Source: Candidatus Saccharibacteria bacterium CG2_30_41_52 (GTDB lineage Bacteria; Patescibacteriota; Saccharimonadia; Saccharimonadales; Saccharimonadaceae). Taken from it: a DNA stretch of 64,000 nucleotides. The translations under genes and the position numbers were made by a program. Below are positions 1 to 7,916 of this stretch, piece after piece (the stretch's first letter is position 1; each line of letters starts with the position of its first letter). The stretch is taken from contig MNZN01000001.1 of assembly GCA_001873625.1 (NCBI GenBank), positions 62,001 to 126,000 on the forward strand, given 5' to 3'. The notes under the pieces were generated by a model, which saw nothing but the letters and a program-made list of their open reading frames with translations, ran no database searches and was not told the DNA's origin.

Positions 1-1
1 T

Positions 2-871
2 GATAATTATGACTGGTTCAAGGGTATAAATTACCTGGACTTTTTGCGTAATGTTGGTAAACATGTGCCAATGAGCCAAATGTTGGGACGAGATTTTGTC
101 CAGGCTCGATTGGGCAATAATGGTTCCGGTATTTCATACGCTGAATTTAGTTATTCACTTATTCAGGGCTACGATTTTGTTTATTTGTACCGAGAACACG
201 GTGTGACTTTGCAGGTTTGTGGTGCTGACCAATGGGGCAACTCAGTTGCTGGCGTTGATTTGATCCGTCGTATGGAAGGCGCAGAAACTCATGTATATTC
301 AACTCCACTGGTTATTAATAAAGCTACAGGCATTAAATTCGGCAAGTCCGAAGGTGGTGCAATCTGGTTGGATTCAAATAAAACCAGTGTTTTCAAGTTT
401 TACCAATTTTGGCTAAACGTTGATGACGAAGGCGTTATTGATTATATGAAAATTTACACATTGTTATCAAAAGAGCAGTTAGAACAAATCGAACAGCAAA
501 AGTCTGTAGATCCAAGCTTACGCCAAGCTCAAAAGGCCTTGGCACATGAAGTTACAACTATTGTTCATGGTGCCGAACGGACAGCTAGTGTAGAACGTGT
601 AACCGATGTGTTGTTTGGGAATGCTGATTTTAATAGTTTGCAGACTGCCGAACTTGATGTGTTAGCTAGCGAAATTCCTGTTGTAGAATTAGGCAAGTCA
701 CTAATTGAAATACTTGTACAATCCGAACAGTTATCTAGCAACGGTGAAGCTCGTCGATTAATAGCAAGTGGTGCTGTATCAGTCAATGGTATAAAAGTTA
801 CCGAAGATCAAACTATTAACTTAGTCACTCTTGTTAAAAAAGGCAAAAATAGCTTCGTTTTGGTTCGATAA
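2..871 (+). CDS. tyrS: Tyrosyl-tRNA synthetase, 5'-truncated by window edge
   Basis: Charges tRNA-Tyr with tyrosine. The frame is open from base 2, so the ORF-track start (TTG at 44) is only the first start-like codon; the N-terminal half of the Rossmann domain lies outside the window. About 289 residues are visible: the substrate-binding stretch with CGADQWGNS, the KMSKS-class loop as KFGKSEGG, and a C-terminal S4-like RNA-binding domain (ARRLIASGAVSVNGIKV). It ends with TAA 22 bases before the next gene, which has its own promoter. Identification is firm. Confidence 0.96.
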   Translation, partial: DNYDWFKGINYLDFLRNVGKHVPMSQMLGRDFVQARLGNNGSGISYAEFSYSLIQGYDFVYLYREHGVTLQVCGADQWGNSVAGVDLIRRMEGAETHVYSTPLVINKATGIKFGKSEGGAIWLDSNKTSVFKFYQFWLNVDDEGVIDYMKIYTLLSKEQLEQIEQQKSVDPSLRQAQKALAHEVTTIVHGAERTASVERVTDVLFGNADFNSLQTAELDVLASEIPVVELGKSLIEILVQSEQLSSNGEARRLIASGAVSVNGIKVTEDQTINLVTLVKKGKNSFVLVR

Positions 872-880
872 TTAATTTGT

Positions 881-886
881 TATAAT
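881..886 (+). promoter_or_regulatory. -10 box TATAAT of a leaderless gene
   Basis: A perfect TATAAT lies seven bases upstream of the ATG at 894, so transcription would begin at or next to the start codon. No Shine-Dalgarno sequence is present. Confidence 0.6.
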
Positions 887-893
887 AAAGTTT

Positions 894-1652
894 ATGATTA
901 GAAAAGTTATAGTATTTGACCTGGACGACACACTAGCAATTACTAAATCACCAATATCGGATCGCATAGGTGATTTATTGGATGCATTATTAAATAAATA
1001 TGATGTTTGTATTATTTCCGGCGGAAAATTTGAACAGTTTAAAGTCCAAGTTGCCGACAGATTAGTAGCGACACCGCGACAATTATCAAGACTTCATTTA
1101 ATGCCTACTTGCGGCACCAGGTATTACAGATTTGATGAAATTGCCAAAGAATGGCAACAACAATACTCGGAAGATTTGTCAGATGATCAAAAAAAGCGAA
1201 CACTCGCTGCGTTAGAGGCTGGCGCCAAAGAACTTGGACTATGGGAAGCAAAGCCATACGGCGATATTATCGAAGATCGTGGTTCACAAATAACCTTTTC
1301 AGCACTTGGGCAAAAAGCTCCTGCCGAGAAAAAATATGCATGGGATCCAGACGGTAAGAAGAAACATAATTTGCGTGATTATGTAGCACCTATTGTCCCC
1401 GATTTAGAAGTTCGTGTTGGGGGAACTACATCTGTTGACGTTACGTTGATTGGCATTGATAAAGCCTACGGAATGAAAAAGCTGATGGAAACTATGAATC
1501 TCAATAAAGCAGACATATTGTTTATAGGCGACAAACTAGAAGAAGGAGGCAATGATTACCCCGTAAAAGCTATGGGAATCGACACAATTGCAGTTAAGTG
1601 TTGGGAAGACACCGCCTTGGTCCTGGAAGGCATATTGGCTGTTACTCAGTAG
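894..1652 (+). CDS. HAD-superfamily (IIB, phosphomannomutase-like) hydrolase
   Basis: A 252-residue HAD phosphatase. Motif I is FDLDDTLA at residues 8-15 (nucleophile Asp plus acid/base Asp), motif II is near IISGG, and motif IV is the late IGDKLEEGGND acidic loop. The pattern VIIFD-DDTL, IISGG, LMPTCGTRYY resembles eukaryotic-type phosphomannomutase (PMM2) and HAD-IIB sugar phosphatases, so a sugar-phosphate substrate is likely but cannot be named. The gene has its own TATAAT and no leader. It precedes recG by 19 bases, and recG has its own -10 box. Confidence 0.8.
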   Translation: MIRKVIVFDLDDTLAITKSPISDRIGDLLDALLNKYDVCIISGGKFEQFKVQVADRLVATPRQLSRLHLMPTCGTRYYRFDEIAKEWQQQYSEDLSDDQKKRTLAALEAGAKELGLWEAKPYGDIIEDRGSQITFSALGQKAPAEKKYAWDPDGKKKHNLRDYVAPIVPDLEVRVGGTTSVDVTLIGIDKAYGMKKLMETMNLNKADILFIGDKLEEGGNDYPVKAMGIDTIAVKCWEDTALVLEGILAVTQ

Positions 1653-1659
1653 TTCTTGA

Positions 1660-1665
1660 TACACT
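1660..1665 (+). promoter_or_regulatory. -10 box TACACT directly before recG
   Basis: TACACT ends six bases before the recG ATG at 1672, with TTGGCT as a possible -35 about 19 bases further up. This matches the leaderless arrangement seen at several other genes in the window. Confidence 0.45.
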
Positions 1666-1671
1666 ATAGGT

Positions 1672-3702
1672 ATGAACCTTGTGTCGTCACTTAAAAAAAT
1701 AAAAGGTGTTGGTTTAAAGACAGCCGAACAGTTTACATTGGCTGGGATACGAACAGTCGGTGATTTAATTGATTTTTTGCCACGTACATACGAGGATTTT
1801 TCACACATCACCACAATTGCCAACATTGCGCCTGGCAAAGCTACCATCTTGGCTCGTTGTGAAAAGATTGCAACTCGTCCGGTTCGGCGCGGTTTGCGTA
1901 TTACAACAGCTACCTTAGTTGATAGCACAGGTAAATTGCAAGCCGTTTGGTTTAATCAACCGTACCGCGAGACTCAACTAAAATCAGGTGAGGAGTTCTA
2001 TTTTTCGGGCGAATTTGAGTTTAATTACAACCGTTATCAATTAACCAACCCAAGTGCTGAATTAGTCAAAGACATGCCGGTTCAAACCGACAGAATTTTA
2101 CCGGTATACCGTTCGATAAAAGGCTTAAAAACGCCACTCGTGCGTAAGATTCTGTCCGAATTGCGACCATTAATTACGATGTTGTCCGAAACTTTACCGT
2201 CAAACATCATTAAAGATGAAAATCTAATGTCACGCAGCCAGGCAGTACTGACGATGCATTTTCCCGAAGATATGGCGGACATTGAAAAAGCGCGTGATCG
2301 TTTGGCATTCGAAGAGTTATTTCAATTATTACTAGCCAGTCAATTAAACCGTCAAGAAAACGCCAAATTGACAGGTTGGCATATCCCCTTTGAACAACCA
2401 GTGGTGGCAAATTTTGTAAAACAATTACCATTTGAATTAACTGGCGCACAGCGCCGCGCTGCTTGGGAAATCATTCAGGATTTAGAACGTAAAACGCCTA
2501 TGAACAGGTTATTACAAGGTGATGTTGGTTCGGGAAAAACTGTTGTTGCAGGCTTAGTTGCTTGCCAAGTGGCACATTTTGGTTTTCAGACGGCAATCAT
2601 GGCTCCGACCGAGATATTGGCCTCACAGCACGCCGAGACGCTAAGTAAACTATTGCAACCACTAGGAGTAACTGTTGGCTTGTTAACTGGCAGTGTCAAA
2701 GGAACCGCACGTAAGACTCTATATGAACAGATAGCTACCGGTTCGGTTCAAGTCGTAGTTGGAACACATGCGCTAATCCAAGATTCGGTGAATTTTTATA
2801 AACTAGGTTTTGTCGTGATTGACGAACAACATCGGTTTGGTGTTAATCAACGACAATTATTATTAGCTAAATCTGAACATATGCCTCACATGCTGGCAAT
2901 GACCGCGACACCGATTCCGCGAAGTCTGGCGCTGACTGTTTATGGTGAATTAGATATTAGTATTTTGAATGAACTGCCCAAAGGCCGTAAACCAATCCAG
3001 ACCAAAATATGGTCACCAAATAGCCGGGCTCAGTTATACGAAAAAATTGATGTCGAATTAGTGGCTGGCCGTCAAGCATATGTAATTTGTAGTTTAATCG
3101 AAGAAAATCTCGAAAACGAGATAAAAAGTGTTCAGGCAGAATATAAAAAACTGCAAAACTCGGTTTTTAAACATCGTCGTATTGGTTTGCTACATGGCAA
3201 GCTAAAATCAGACGAAAAAGATGTAGTCATGGGGCAATTCAGTCGTGGTGAACTGGATATTTTGGTCAGTACTACTGTCGTTGAAGTTGGTGTTGACGTA
3301 CCTAACGCGACAGTTGTTATGATTGAAAACGCAGATAGATTCGGTTTGTCACAACTTCACCAGTTGCGTGGTCGCGTTGGTCGCAGTGTTCATCAAAGCT
3401 ATTGTTATCTGGTTACCAGCACTAGCGCTAAACCGACTGAACGTCTGCGTCATCTGGAAAAGAGTAACGATGGTTTTTATTTGGCTGAAGTAGACTTAAA
3501 ACTTCGTGGTCCTGGCGAAATATATGGTCGGGCTCAACACGGTGCCTTGAATTTGCAAATTGCAACACTAGCCGATACTAAATTAATTGCTCGGGCTCAA
3601 AAACAAGCTAAATCTTTCGTGGCAAGTGGTGTTGACATGTTACAATATAAACAATTAGCTACGCAAGTTCAGTATTACCAGCGTCTAACAACCTTAAATT
3701 AA
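1672..3702 (+). CDS. recG: ATP-dependent DNA helicase RecG
   Basis: Remodels stalled replication forks and Holliday junctions. The 676-residue length is normal. The N-terminal wedge region begins with a helix-hairpin-helix-like stretch (KKIKGVGLKTAEQF) and an OB fold. The helicase core shows Walker A GDVGSGKTVVA near residue 280, motif II DEQHRFG, motif III MTATPIPRS and motif VI QLRGRVGRS. The C-terminal LRGPGEIYGRAQHG resembles the RecG/Mfd TRG region. Start ATG follows a -10 box by six bases. Confidence 0.97.
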   Translation: MNLVSSLKKIKGVGLKTAEQFTLAGIRTVGDLIDFLPRTYEDFSHITTIANIAPGKATILARCEKIATRPVRRGLRITTATLVDSTGKLQAVWFNQPYRETQLKSGEEFYFSGEFEFNYNRYQLTNPSAELVKDMPVQTDRILPVYRSIKGLKTPLVRKILSELRPLITMLSETLPSNIIKDENLMSRSQAVLTMHFPEDMADIEKARDRLAFEELFQLLLASQLNRQENAKLTGWHIPFEQPVVANFVKQLPFELTGAQRRAAWEIIQDLERKTPMNRLLQGDVGSGKTVVAGLVACQVAHFGFQTAIMAPTEILASQHAETLSKLLQPLGVTVGLLTGSVKGTARKTLYEQIATGSVQVVVGTHALIQDSVNFYKLGFVVIDEQHRFGVNQRQLLLAKSEHMPHMLAMTATPIPRSLALTVYGELDISILNELPKGRKPIQTKIWSPNSRAQLYEKIDVELVAGRQAYVICSLIEENLENEIKSVQAEYKKLQNSVFKHRRIGLLHGKLKSDEKDVVMGQFSRGELDILVSTTVVEVGVDVPNATVVMIENADRFGLSQLHQLRGRVGRSVHQSYCYLVTSTSAKPTERLRHLEKSNDGFYLAEVDLKLRGPGEIYGRAQHGALNLQIATLADTKLIARAQKQAKSFVASGVDMLQYKQLATQVQYYQRLTTLN

Positions 3703-3754
3703 CTCTATTTTTACTAAATCCATTTCTAATAGCTATTCGCTAAGGGCAAACATT

Positions 3755-4570
3755 ATGTACTCAGGAACAACTCTCCGTAAAGGTTCAGGCAGAATTGTGG
3801 GTGTTCACCAAAGAATTGATCGTATTGCCAGACTGCGTTTATATAAATATATATCCAAGACTTTGGAGTTTCCGTCTATAAGTGACATTCTTAAATTTGA
3901 AGGTAAGAATGGTCCGGATGGGCTAAAACTTAAAAGTCCATCCCGCGATGAACCAAGGCATTTTATTGATCCGACCGATTCAGACGATCATATGTTGCTT
4001 GATATGATCCATAGTCATATTAAAAATTTAGCTGAAGCTTTGAAGGCCGATAATCATGTTCGAGCTTCATTTGAAGCAGCTTGGTTGGCACATGCTGTTG
4101 TTGACGGTTTAACGCCACCGCATCATTATCCGTTGACTGAAAAGACTAGAAAATCATATCTTAAAAAAGGTTATGATTTATTGAAAAGTAAAAAAAATAA
4201 GAAAGAAATTGAAACCGAACTAAGTCGTCGGCAAGCAATATTAAAAAAGTGGGAATTCTGGGGTACTAGAAGTGCGACTTCGCACGTTATGTTTGAATGG
4301 GGTGTTGCTTCGGTTACTACTACCTCTCGTTTCACAACAAGTGGTCCAGCCGATAGTGATATTGAACGACTCAAACAAATTGGTTATGATGCGTTATTTA
4401 TGGAATCAGTACATAAAGTATATGATTTGCAGATGTTTGATGAATTTGAGGAAAATGGCTGGACACATAATCTAGCACTTAAAACTAGAAGAATCCTTGT
4501 CCCAGAAATCATTAAAGCCGTTACACTTGCTTGGTATCAGGCTGCAATAGTATCAAAGGATCTAAAGTAA
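3755..4570 (+). CDS. Unknown protein with histidine-rich, PLC/S1-P1 nuclease-like motifs
   Basis: A 271-residue protein that I do not recognise by name. It has no signal peptide or membrane segment. Suggestive are EPRHFIDP (about residue 66), an SH pair, and AWLAHAVVDGLTPPHHYP (about residue 112), because zinc-dependent phospholipase C and S1/P1 nucleases bind metals through a similar H-x3-D-x5-P-x-H arrangement. A lysine-rich helical stretch follows (KSKKNKKEIE). It ends one base before the rsmD start, so the two are probably co-transcribed. The function is unassigned; the metal-site reading is inference. Confidence 0.6.
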   Translation: MYSGTTLRKGSGRIVGVHQRIDRIARLRLYKYISKTLEFPSISDILKFEGKNGPDGLKLKSPSRDEPRHFIDPTDSDDHMLLDMIHSHIKNLAEALKADNHVRASFEAAWLAHAVVDGLTPPHHYPLTEKTRKSYLKKGYDLLKSKKNKKEIETELSRRQAILKKWEFWGTRSATSHVMFEWGVASVTTTSRFTTSGPADSDIERLKQIGYDALFMESVHKVYDLQMFDEFEENGWTHNLALKTRRILVPEIIKAVTLAWYQAAIVSKDLK

Positions 4571-4571
4571 G

Positions 4572-5114
4572 GTGAATCTGCGAATTATATCTGGTAAATT
4601 TGGTGGCCGAACAATTCAGGCGCCTGATGGCAGTGGGCTAACTCATCCGATGAGTGAACGCGTTCGTGGGTCATTATTCAATATTATAAATAGCAGGCTG
4701 AATGATGCTGATGTGTTGGACGCTTTTGCTGGATCCGGATCACTAGGACTTGAATCGTTAAGTCGCGGTGCCAAATCAGCAACATTTGTTGAACGGGACA
4801 GAATAGCTAGCAAGATTTTGTTAGAAAATATTGATAAGTTGAAAGTTGGTTCTAGTGCAATATCGGTGCAAATCGGTGTTTCGACTTGGGTAGAGCAAAA
4901 CCAAGACAAACAGTTTAATTTTATTTTTGTCGACCCGCCATATAATGACATGCAATTTTCGGTTGTTAAAAAACTGGGGTTATTATTGAAATCTGATGGA
5001 TTGATGATTTTGTCATATCCACGAAAAACAGTTATACCGGATTTTGAGAACATGGTAAAAACCGACGATAGAAATTATGGAACAGCAAATCTAGCCTTTT
5101 ATAAAAAAGAGTAG
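4572..5114 (+). CDS. rsmD: 16S rRNA (guanine-N2)-methyltransferase RsmD family
   Basis: Methylates G966 of 16S rRNA. The 180-residue protein starts at GTG one base after the previous stop. Motifs: RIISGKFGGR at the N terminus, SAM-binding DAFAGSGSLGLESLSRGA (about residue 55), catalytic N6/N2-methylase motif DPPY (about residue 121). Length and order of motifs fit RsmD. It is followed after four bases by a membrane glycosyltransferase-like gene. Confidence 0.93.
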   Translation: MNLRIISGKFGGRTIQAPDGSGLTHPMSERVRGSLFNIINSRLNDADVLDAFAGSGSLGLESLSRGAKSATFVERDRIASKILLENIDKLKVGSSAISVQIGVSTWVEQNQDKQFNFIFVDPPYNDMQFSVVKKLGLLLKSDGLMILSYPRKTVIPDFENMVKTDDRNYGTANLAFYKKE

Positions 5115-5118
5115 GGAA

Positions 5119-6843
5119 ATGCTAGAAAAGATAAATAATTTAAAATCTTGGCAAATCGCCGTTATTTTTGTTCTTATTGGTTTTGCAGCTTTTTTTACAG
5201 GTCTAACTAATCCATTTCAAAATGATGACTTTTTACAGATTGTAAACAATACGGCAGTACATTCTATAACGAATCTGCCTGAGTTTTTTGGGTCTAGTAC
5301 GTTTTTTAACGGTGAAAAGTTGACAGGTGTTTATTATCGACCATTAATGACAACTACTTTCTCGTTAATCTATTCGATATTTGGCACAAACACGTTCGCA
5401 TATCACTTTGTTCAACTATCGTTATATATCGCCAGTGCATATATATTGTTTTTGGTATTTAGACATTTCTTCAAAAAACAAACCTTAGCTTTATTTTTAT
5501 CATTATTATTTTTAATTCATCCGCTTAATTCCCAGATAGTGTATTCGATACCAACTATGCAAGACGCCTTGTTCTTTTTCTTCGGAATATTGGCCATTTG
5601 GACTCTAATAAGTCATGAGTCTAATAAAAGCTTATGGGTTGTTGTCGCTTATCTAATGCTGGCGATGTTTTCCAAAGAATCAGGTGTGTTATTTGTGATT
5701 GTGACGTTTTTGTACTTGTTTTGGTTTGATCGTGACCGTATACGCACACTGTTTTATAGGCTTGTGGGTCCAATAATTTTATATCTGATACTGAGATTTA
5801 ATGCGGTCGGTATGGCTGGTTCTAGCCACGCTGCGCCAATTAATAACTTAGATTTAGTCGAGCGGTTATTTACGGCGCCATCGGTATTATTCTTCTATAT
5901 ATCGAAATTAGTATTTCCGCAGCAATTATCTCTGGGGTATTATTGGGTTAATCCAAATTTTAGTGTCGAGAATGTATTATTTCCGTTATTAATTGATATT
6001 GCTGTTGTTGGTCTTTTTATATTCCTTGGCTTTAGAATACGAGCAAAACTGCCTAAAAAGAAATTACGTATATATTTGTTCTTTGCAGCCTGGACAATAA
6101 TTGGTCTGGGGTTGTATATGCAAGTATTGCCAGGGCTGGATTTTACAGCCTGTGAAACGTGGTTCTATTTCACAATGGTGGGGTTGTTGGGCATGATTGG
6201 CATATCAGCTCAAACTGTAAAAATTCGCTTTCAGCCGGAATGGTTGATAATACCTGCTATGTTATTAATTGTTGTATTGGGCGTACGATCAAATCTGAGA
6301 GGTCTGGATTATAGCAGTCAATATAAATTGGCGGTCCACGATTTAGAGGTCTCTAGCGACAATTTTGCAGCAATGACTAATATATCTCAGTATTATATCG
6401 ATCAAGGTAATTTCAATGAGGCAGCCTTGTATGCCAAGCGTTCCATCGATATATATCCTGGATTCTCAAACTACACAAACTTAGGAGTGGCTTTGCAACA
6501 AACTGGTGATTTTAAGGGCGCAATTGATGCGTATGATAAAGCTTTGAAATATGGCAATGTGGGTATTATTTATGGCAATTTAGCGTTAATCCATATAGTT
6601 TATTCAAAACCGTCTGATACTGAGCAGTTTTTCAAGATGGCTTTACAGGAATATCCGCACGACTATAAGTTATGGGTATATTATGCTGTTTTTCAGGGTG
6701 CTGTTGGGTCAAATGATAATGCCAAGACGGCAATTATGAATGCTGCGAAATACGGTAACGTCCCAACGGCTATTTATGAGGGTATTATGAATCACAAATC
6801 GTTTAGTGTGCCGATTTTAGGGAAGACGGTTTTGGTGAGGTAG
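5119..6843 (+). CDS. Multipass membrane GT-C-like protein with C-terminal TPR repeats
   Basis: 574 residues. About ten hydrophobic segments fill residues 10-400; the first luminal loop has the acidic FQNDDF typical of GT-C/PMT-type glycosyltransferases, followed by YYRPL and a region like TMTC/O-mannosyltransferase proteins. The C-terminal 150 residues contain tetratricopeptide motifs (NISQYYIDQGNFNEAALYAKRSIDIYPG, NLGVALQQTGDFKGAIDAYDKALKYG). A role in protein or cell-surface glycosylation from a lipid-linked sugar is plausible, but donor and acceptor are unknown. It is probably co-transcribed with rsmD. Confidence 0.75.
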   Translation: MLEKINNLKSWQIAVIFVLIGFAAFFTGLTNPFQNDDFLQIVNNTAVHSITNLPEFFGSSTFFNGEKLTGVYYRPLMTTTFSLIYSIFGTNTFAYHFVQLSLYIASAYILFLVFRHFFKKQTLALFLSLLFLIHPLNSQIVYSIPTMQDALFFFFGILAIWTLISHESNKSLWVVVAYLMLAMFSKESGVLFVIVTFLYLFWFDRDRIRTLFYRLVGPIILYLILRFNAVGMAGSSHAAPINNLDLVERLFTAPSVLFFYISKLVFPQQLSLGYYWVNPNFSVENVLFPLLIDIAVVGLFIFLGFRIRAKLPKKKLRIYLFFAAWTIIGLGLYMQVLPGLDFTACETWFYFTMVGLLGMIGISAQTVKIRFQPEWLIIPAMLLIVVLGVRSNLRGLDYSSQYKLAVHDLEVSSDNFAAMTNISQYYIDQGNFNEAALYAKRSIDIYPGFSNYTNLGVALQQTGDFKGAIDAYDKALKYGNVGIIYGNLALIHIVYSKPSDTEQFFKMALQEYPHDYKLWVYYAVFQGAVGSNDNAKTAIMNAAKYGNVPTAIYEGIMNHKSFSVPILGKTVLVR

Positions 6844-6909
6844 AGGGGGTGAGGGGCAAGATGAATAAACGGCTATGTATGTGATAGTTGATTGTGCTAC
6901 TATTGTTTC

Positions 6910-7293
6910 ATGAAAATGAACTACCCATTGAAGGCTTTTATTATTTTTGCGTCAATACTAAGCCCAATATGGCTTGGATATTTGATAAGTGTGTTAGCGC
7001 ATCCTCTAGTAAGAGAGGACAGGATATTTACATTAGCCTTATACTTCATTATTGGTACTCCAGTTATATGTATAATCGGCATAATATCGAGACCGAAATA
7101 TATTGTTAATGATTTTCTGCAAGTTGCTGGGTACGTAATTCCGGCAGTAGTATTTTTTGTCTATGCTTTATATGTGCTGATTACTTACGATTGGCCAAAG
7201 AATTTTATAAATTATGATATGTCACGCTTATTATTTTTGTGTTTGATTGTTTTTATACCATATTATTTATCAAAACGATCTGGTGATATTTAA
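6910..7293 (+). CDS. Small four-helix membrane protein, unknown
   Basis: The ATG at 6910 is preferred over the TTG at 6892 in the ORF track because the extra residues (MCYYCF) look non-genic. It gives 127 residues with four hydrophobic stretches (AFIIFASILSPIWLGYLI; IFTLALYFIIGTPVICIIGII; VAGYVIPAVVFFVYALYVLI; LLFLCLIVFIPYYL). No family is recognised. It borders the tRNA-associated repeat zone and may be poorly conserved. Confidence 0.55.
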   Translation: MKMNYPLKAFIIFASILSPIWLGYLISVLAHPLVREDRIFTLALYFIIGTPVICIIGIISRPKYIVNDFLQVAGYVIPAVVFFVYALYVLITYDWPKNFINYDMSRLLFLCLIVFIPYYLSKRSGDI

Positions 7294-7322
7294 TTTCGCC
7301 ATTCTGGGCAAAGGAAGGACTT

Positions 7323-7426
7323 GGTCACCTGTAATTTTCTTTGAAAATTCAGTCGACCCCGCCTCAGTCGGTGACGTTCGTCATCCGGCTTCCGGCCTTG
7401 CGAACTGCCATTCTAGGCAGTTCTCA
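7323..7426 (-). repeat. T1 structured element, copy 1 (104 nt)
   Basis: Read on the minus strand it begins TGAGAACTGCC and ends GTGACC. It has an 8-bp hairpin GAACTGCC/GGCAGTTC, a conserved core CGCAAGGCCGGAAGCCGGAT, GACTGAGGCGGGGT, and a 3' hairpin CTGAATTTTC/GAAAATTaCAG with one bulged A. It interrupts a decayed tRNA T-arm (GAAGG on one side, AAGTCCTTC on the other). Two further copies lie at 9648 and 9965. Confidence 0.8.
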
Positions 7427-7442
7427 CCTTCACGCCCTCGGG

Positions 7443-7469
7443 GTGAGGTCAAGTTCTTTCTCGGGCGCT
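7443..7469 (+). pseudogene. Decayed tRNA-Leu 3'-end fragment
   Basis: GTGAGGTCAAGTTCTTTCTC and the following GGGCGCT resemble the T-arm and acceptor strand of tRNA-Leu (GTGAAGGTTCAAGTCCTTTCTCGCGT), with substitutions and a lost base. It adjoins T1 copy 1 and is one of several mirrored tRNA fragments here. Confidence 0.4.
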
Positions 7470-7513
7470 AGCCTGGACTATCTCTCCGATTTGCCATTCT
7501 AGGCAAATCTCCG

Positions 7514-7610
7514 CTCCTCCGTTCTATCGCGAAAAAATGTAAACACTTTTTCGCTCCATTCACTTCGCGACCCTTCACTTCAAATTTGCTTTCAGCAAAT
7601 TTCGTGAAGG
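7514..7610 (+). repeat. T2 structured element, copy A
   Basis: About 97 nt beginning CTCCTCCGTTC. It contains hairpin GCGAAAAA-ATGTAAACAC-TTTTTCGC, the conserved CACTTCGC, and a terminal nested hairpin AAATTTGCTttcAGCAAATTT inside CCTTCAC/GTGAAGG. It shares its order and the ATGTAAACAC loop with copy B at 57505, although the stem sequences differ. It ends against the T-arm of a mirrored tRNA fragment. Orientation of transcription is unknown. Confidence 0.65.
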
Positions 7611-7695
7611 TTCGAGTCCGCACGGTACTAAAGAAAATAGAGACCAAACGGTCTCTATTTTCTTTGGTACGCGAGAAAGGACTTGAACCTTCACG
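7603..7695 (-). terminator. tRNA-Leu 3' end plus terminator palindrome
   Basis: A long imperfect inverted repeat centred near 7649. Its core AAAGAAAATAGAGACC/GGTCTCTATTTTCTTT is a terminator-type hairpin for tRNA-Leu(TAG). The pairing continues outward, so the last ~35 bases of the tRNA gene are mirrored on the other side (CGTGAAGGTTCGAGTCC). Confidence 0.7.
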
Positions 7696-7748
7696 CCCGG
7701 AGGCACCAGCTCCTAAAGCTGGCGTGTCTACCATTCCACCACTCGCGC
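7665..7748 (-). tRNA. tRNA-Leu(TAG)
   Basis: 84 nt with acceptor GCGCGAG/CTCGCGT, class II long variable arm, anticodon arm CCAGC-TTTAGGA-GCTGG (anticodon TAG, reading CUA codons), T-arm GAAGG-TTCAAGT-CCTTT, and an encoded CCA end. Its 3' third is mirrored downstream in the palindrome. Confidence 0.93.
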
Positions 7749-7825
7749 ATACATGTGACTTTTTGGTAACTTGGTTATTATATCAAATTATCTACCTCTT
7801 ACACAAGCTTTAATGTCTTGAGTTT

Positions 7826-7862
7826 TCTACTATATACCATCTACAACCTACTATCTACCATC
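7826..7862. repeat. CTACTA-rich intergenic repeat
   Basis: TCTACTATATACCATCTAC and the following ACCTACTATCTACC belong to a recurrent low-complexity family that also occurs near 29840-29960, 49234-49324 and 58886-59013. It sits between tRNA-Leu(TAG) and the flavoprotein gene. Confidence 0.6.
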
Positions 7863-7916
7863 CAGCTTGTGCTATCATAAATACAGATAAATGATGGATG
7901 GGGAATATACAGGATA

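Noticed and set aside
4171-4475. ORFs 4171-4374 (minus) and 4272-4475
   Set aside because: Shadows of the 3755-4570 gene with no independent support.
6888-7109. ORF 6888-7109
   Set aside because: Out-of-frame shadow of the 6910 membrane protein.
7247-7813. ORFs of 74-88 codons in the tRNA zone (7247, 7468 minus, 7586)
   Set aside because: They run through tRNA genes, terminators and the T1/T2 hairpins, and their translations are low-complexity or antisense tRNA.
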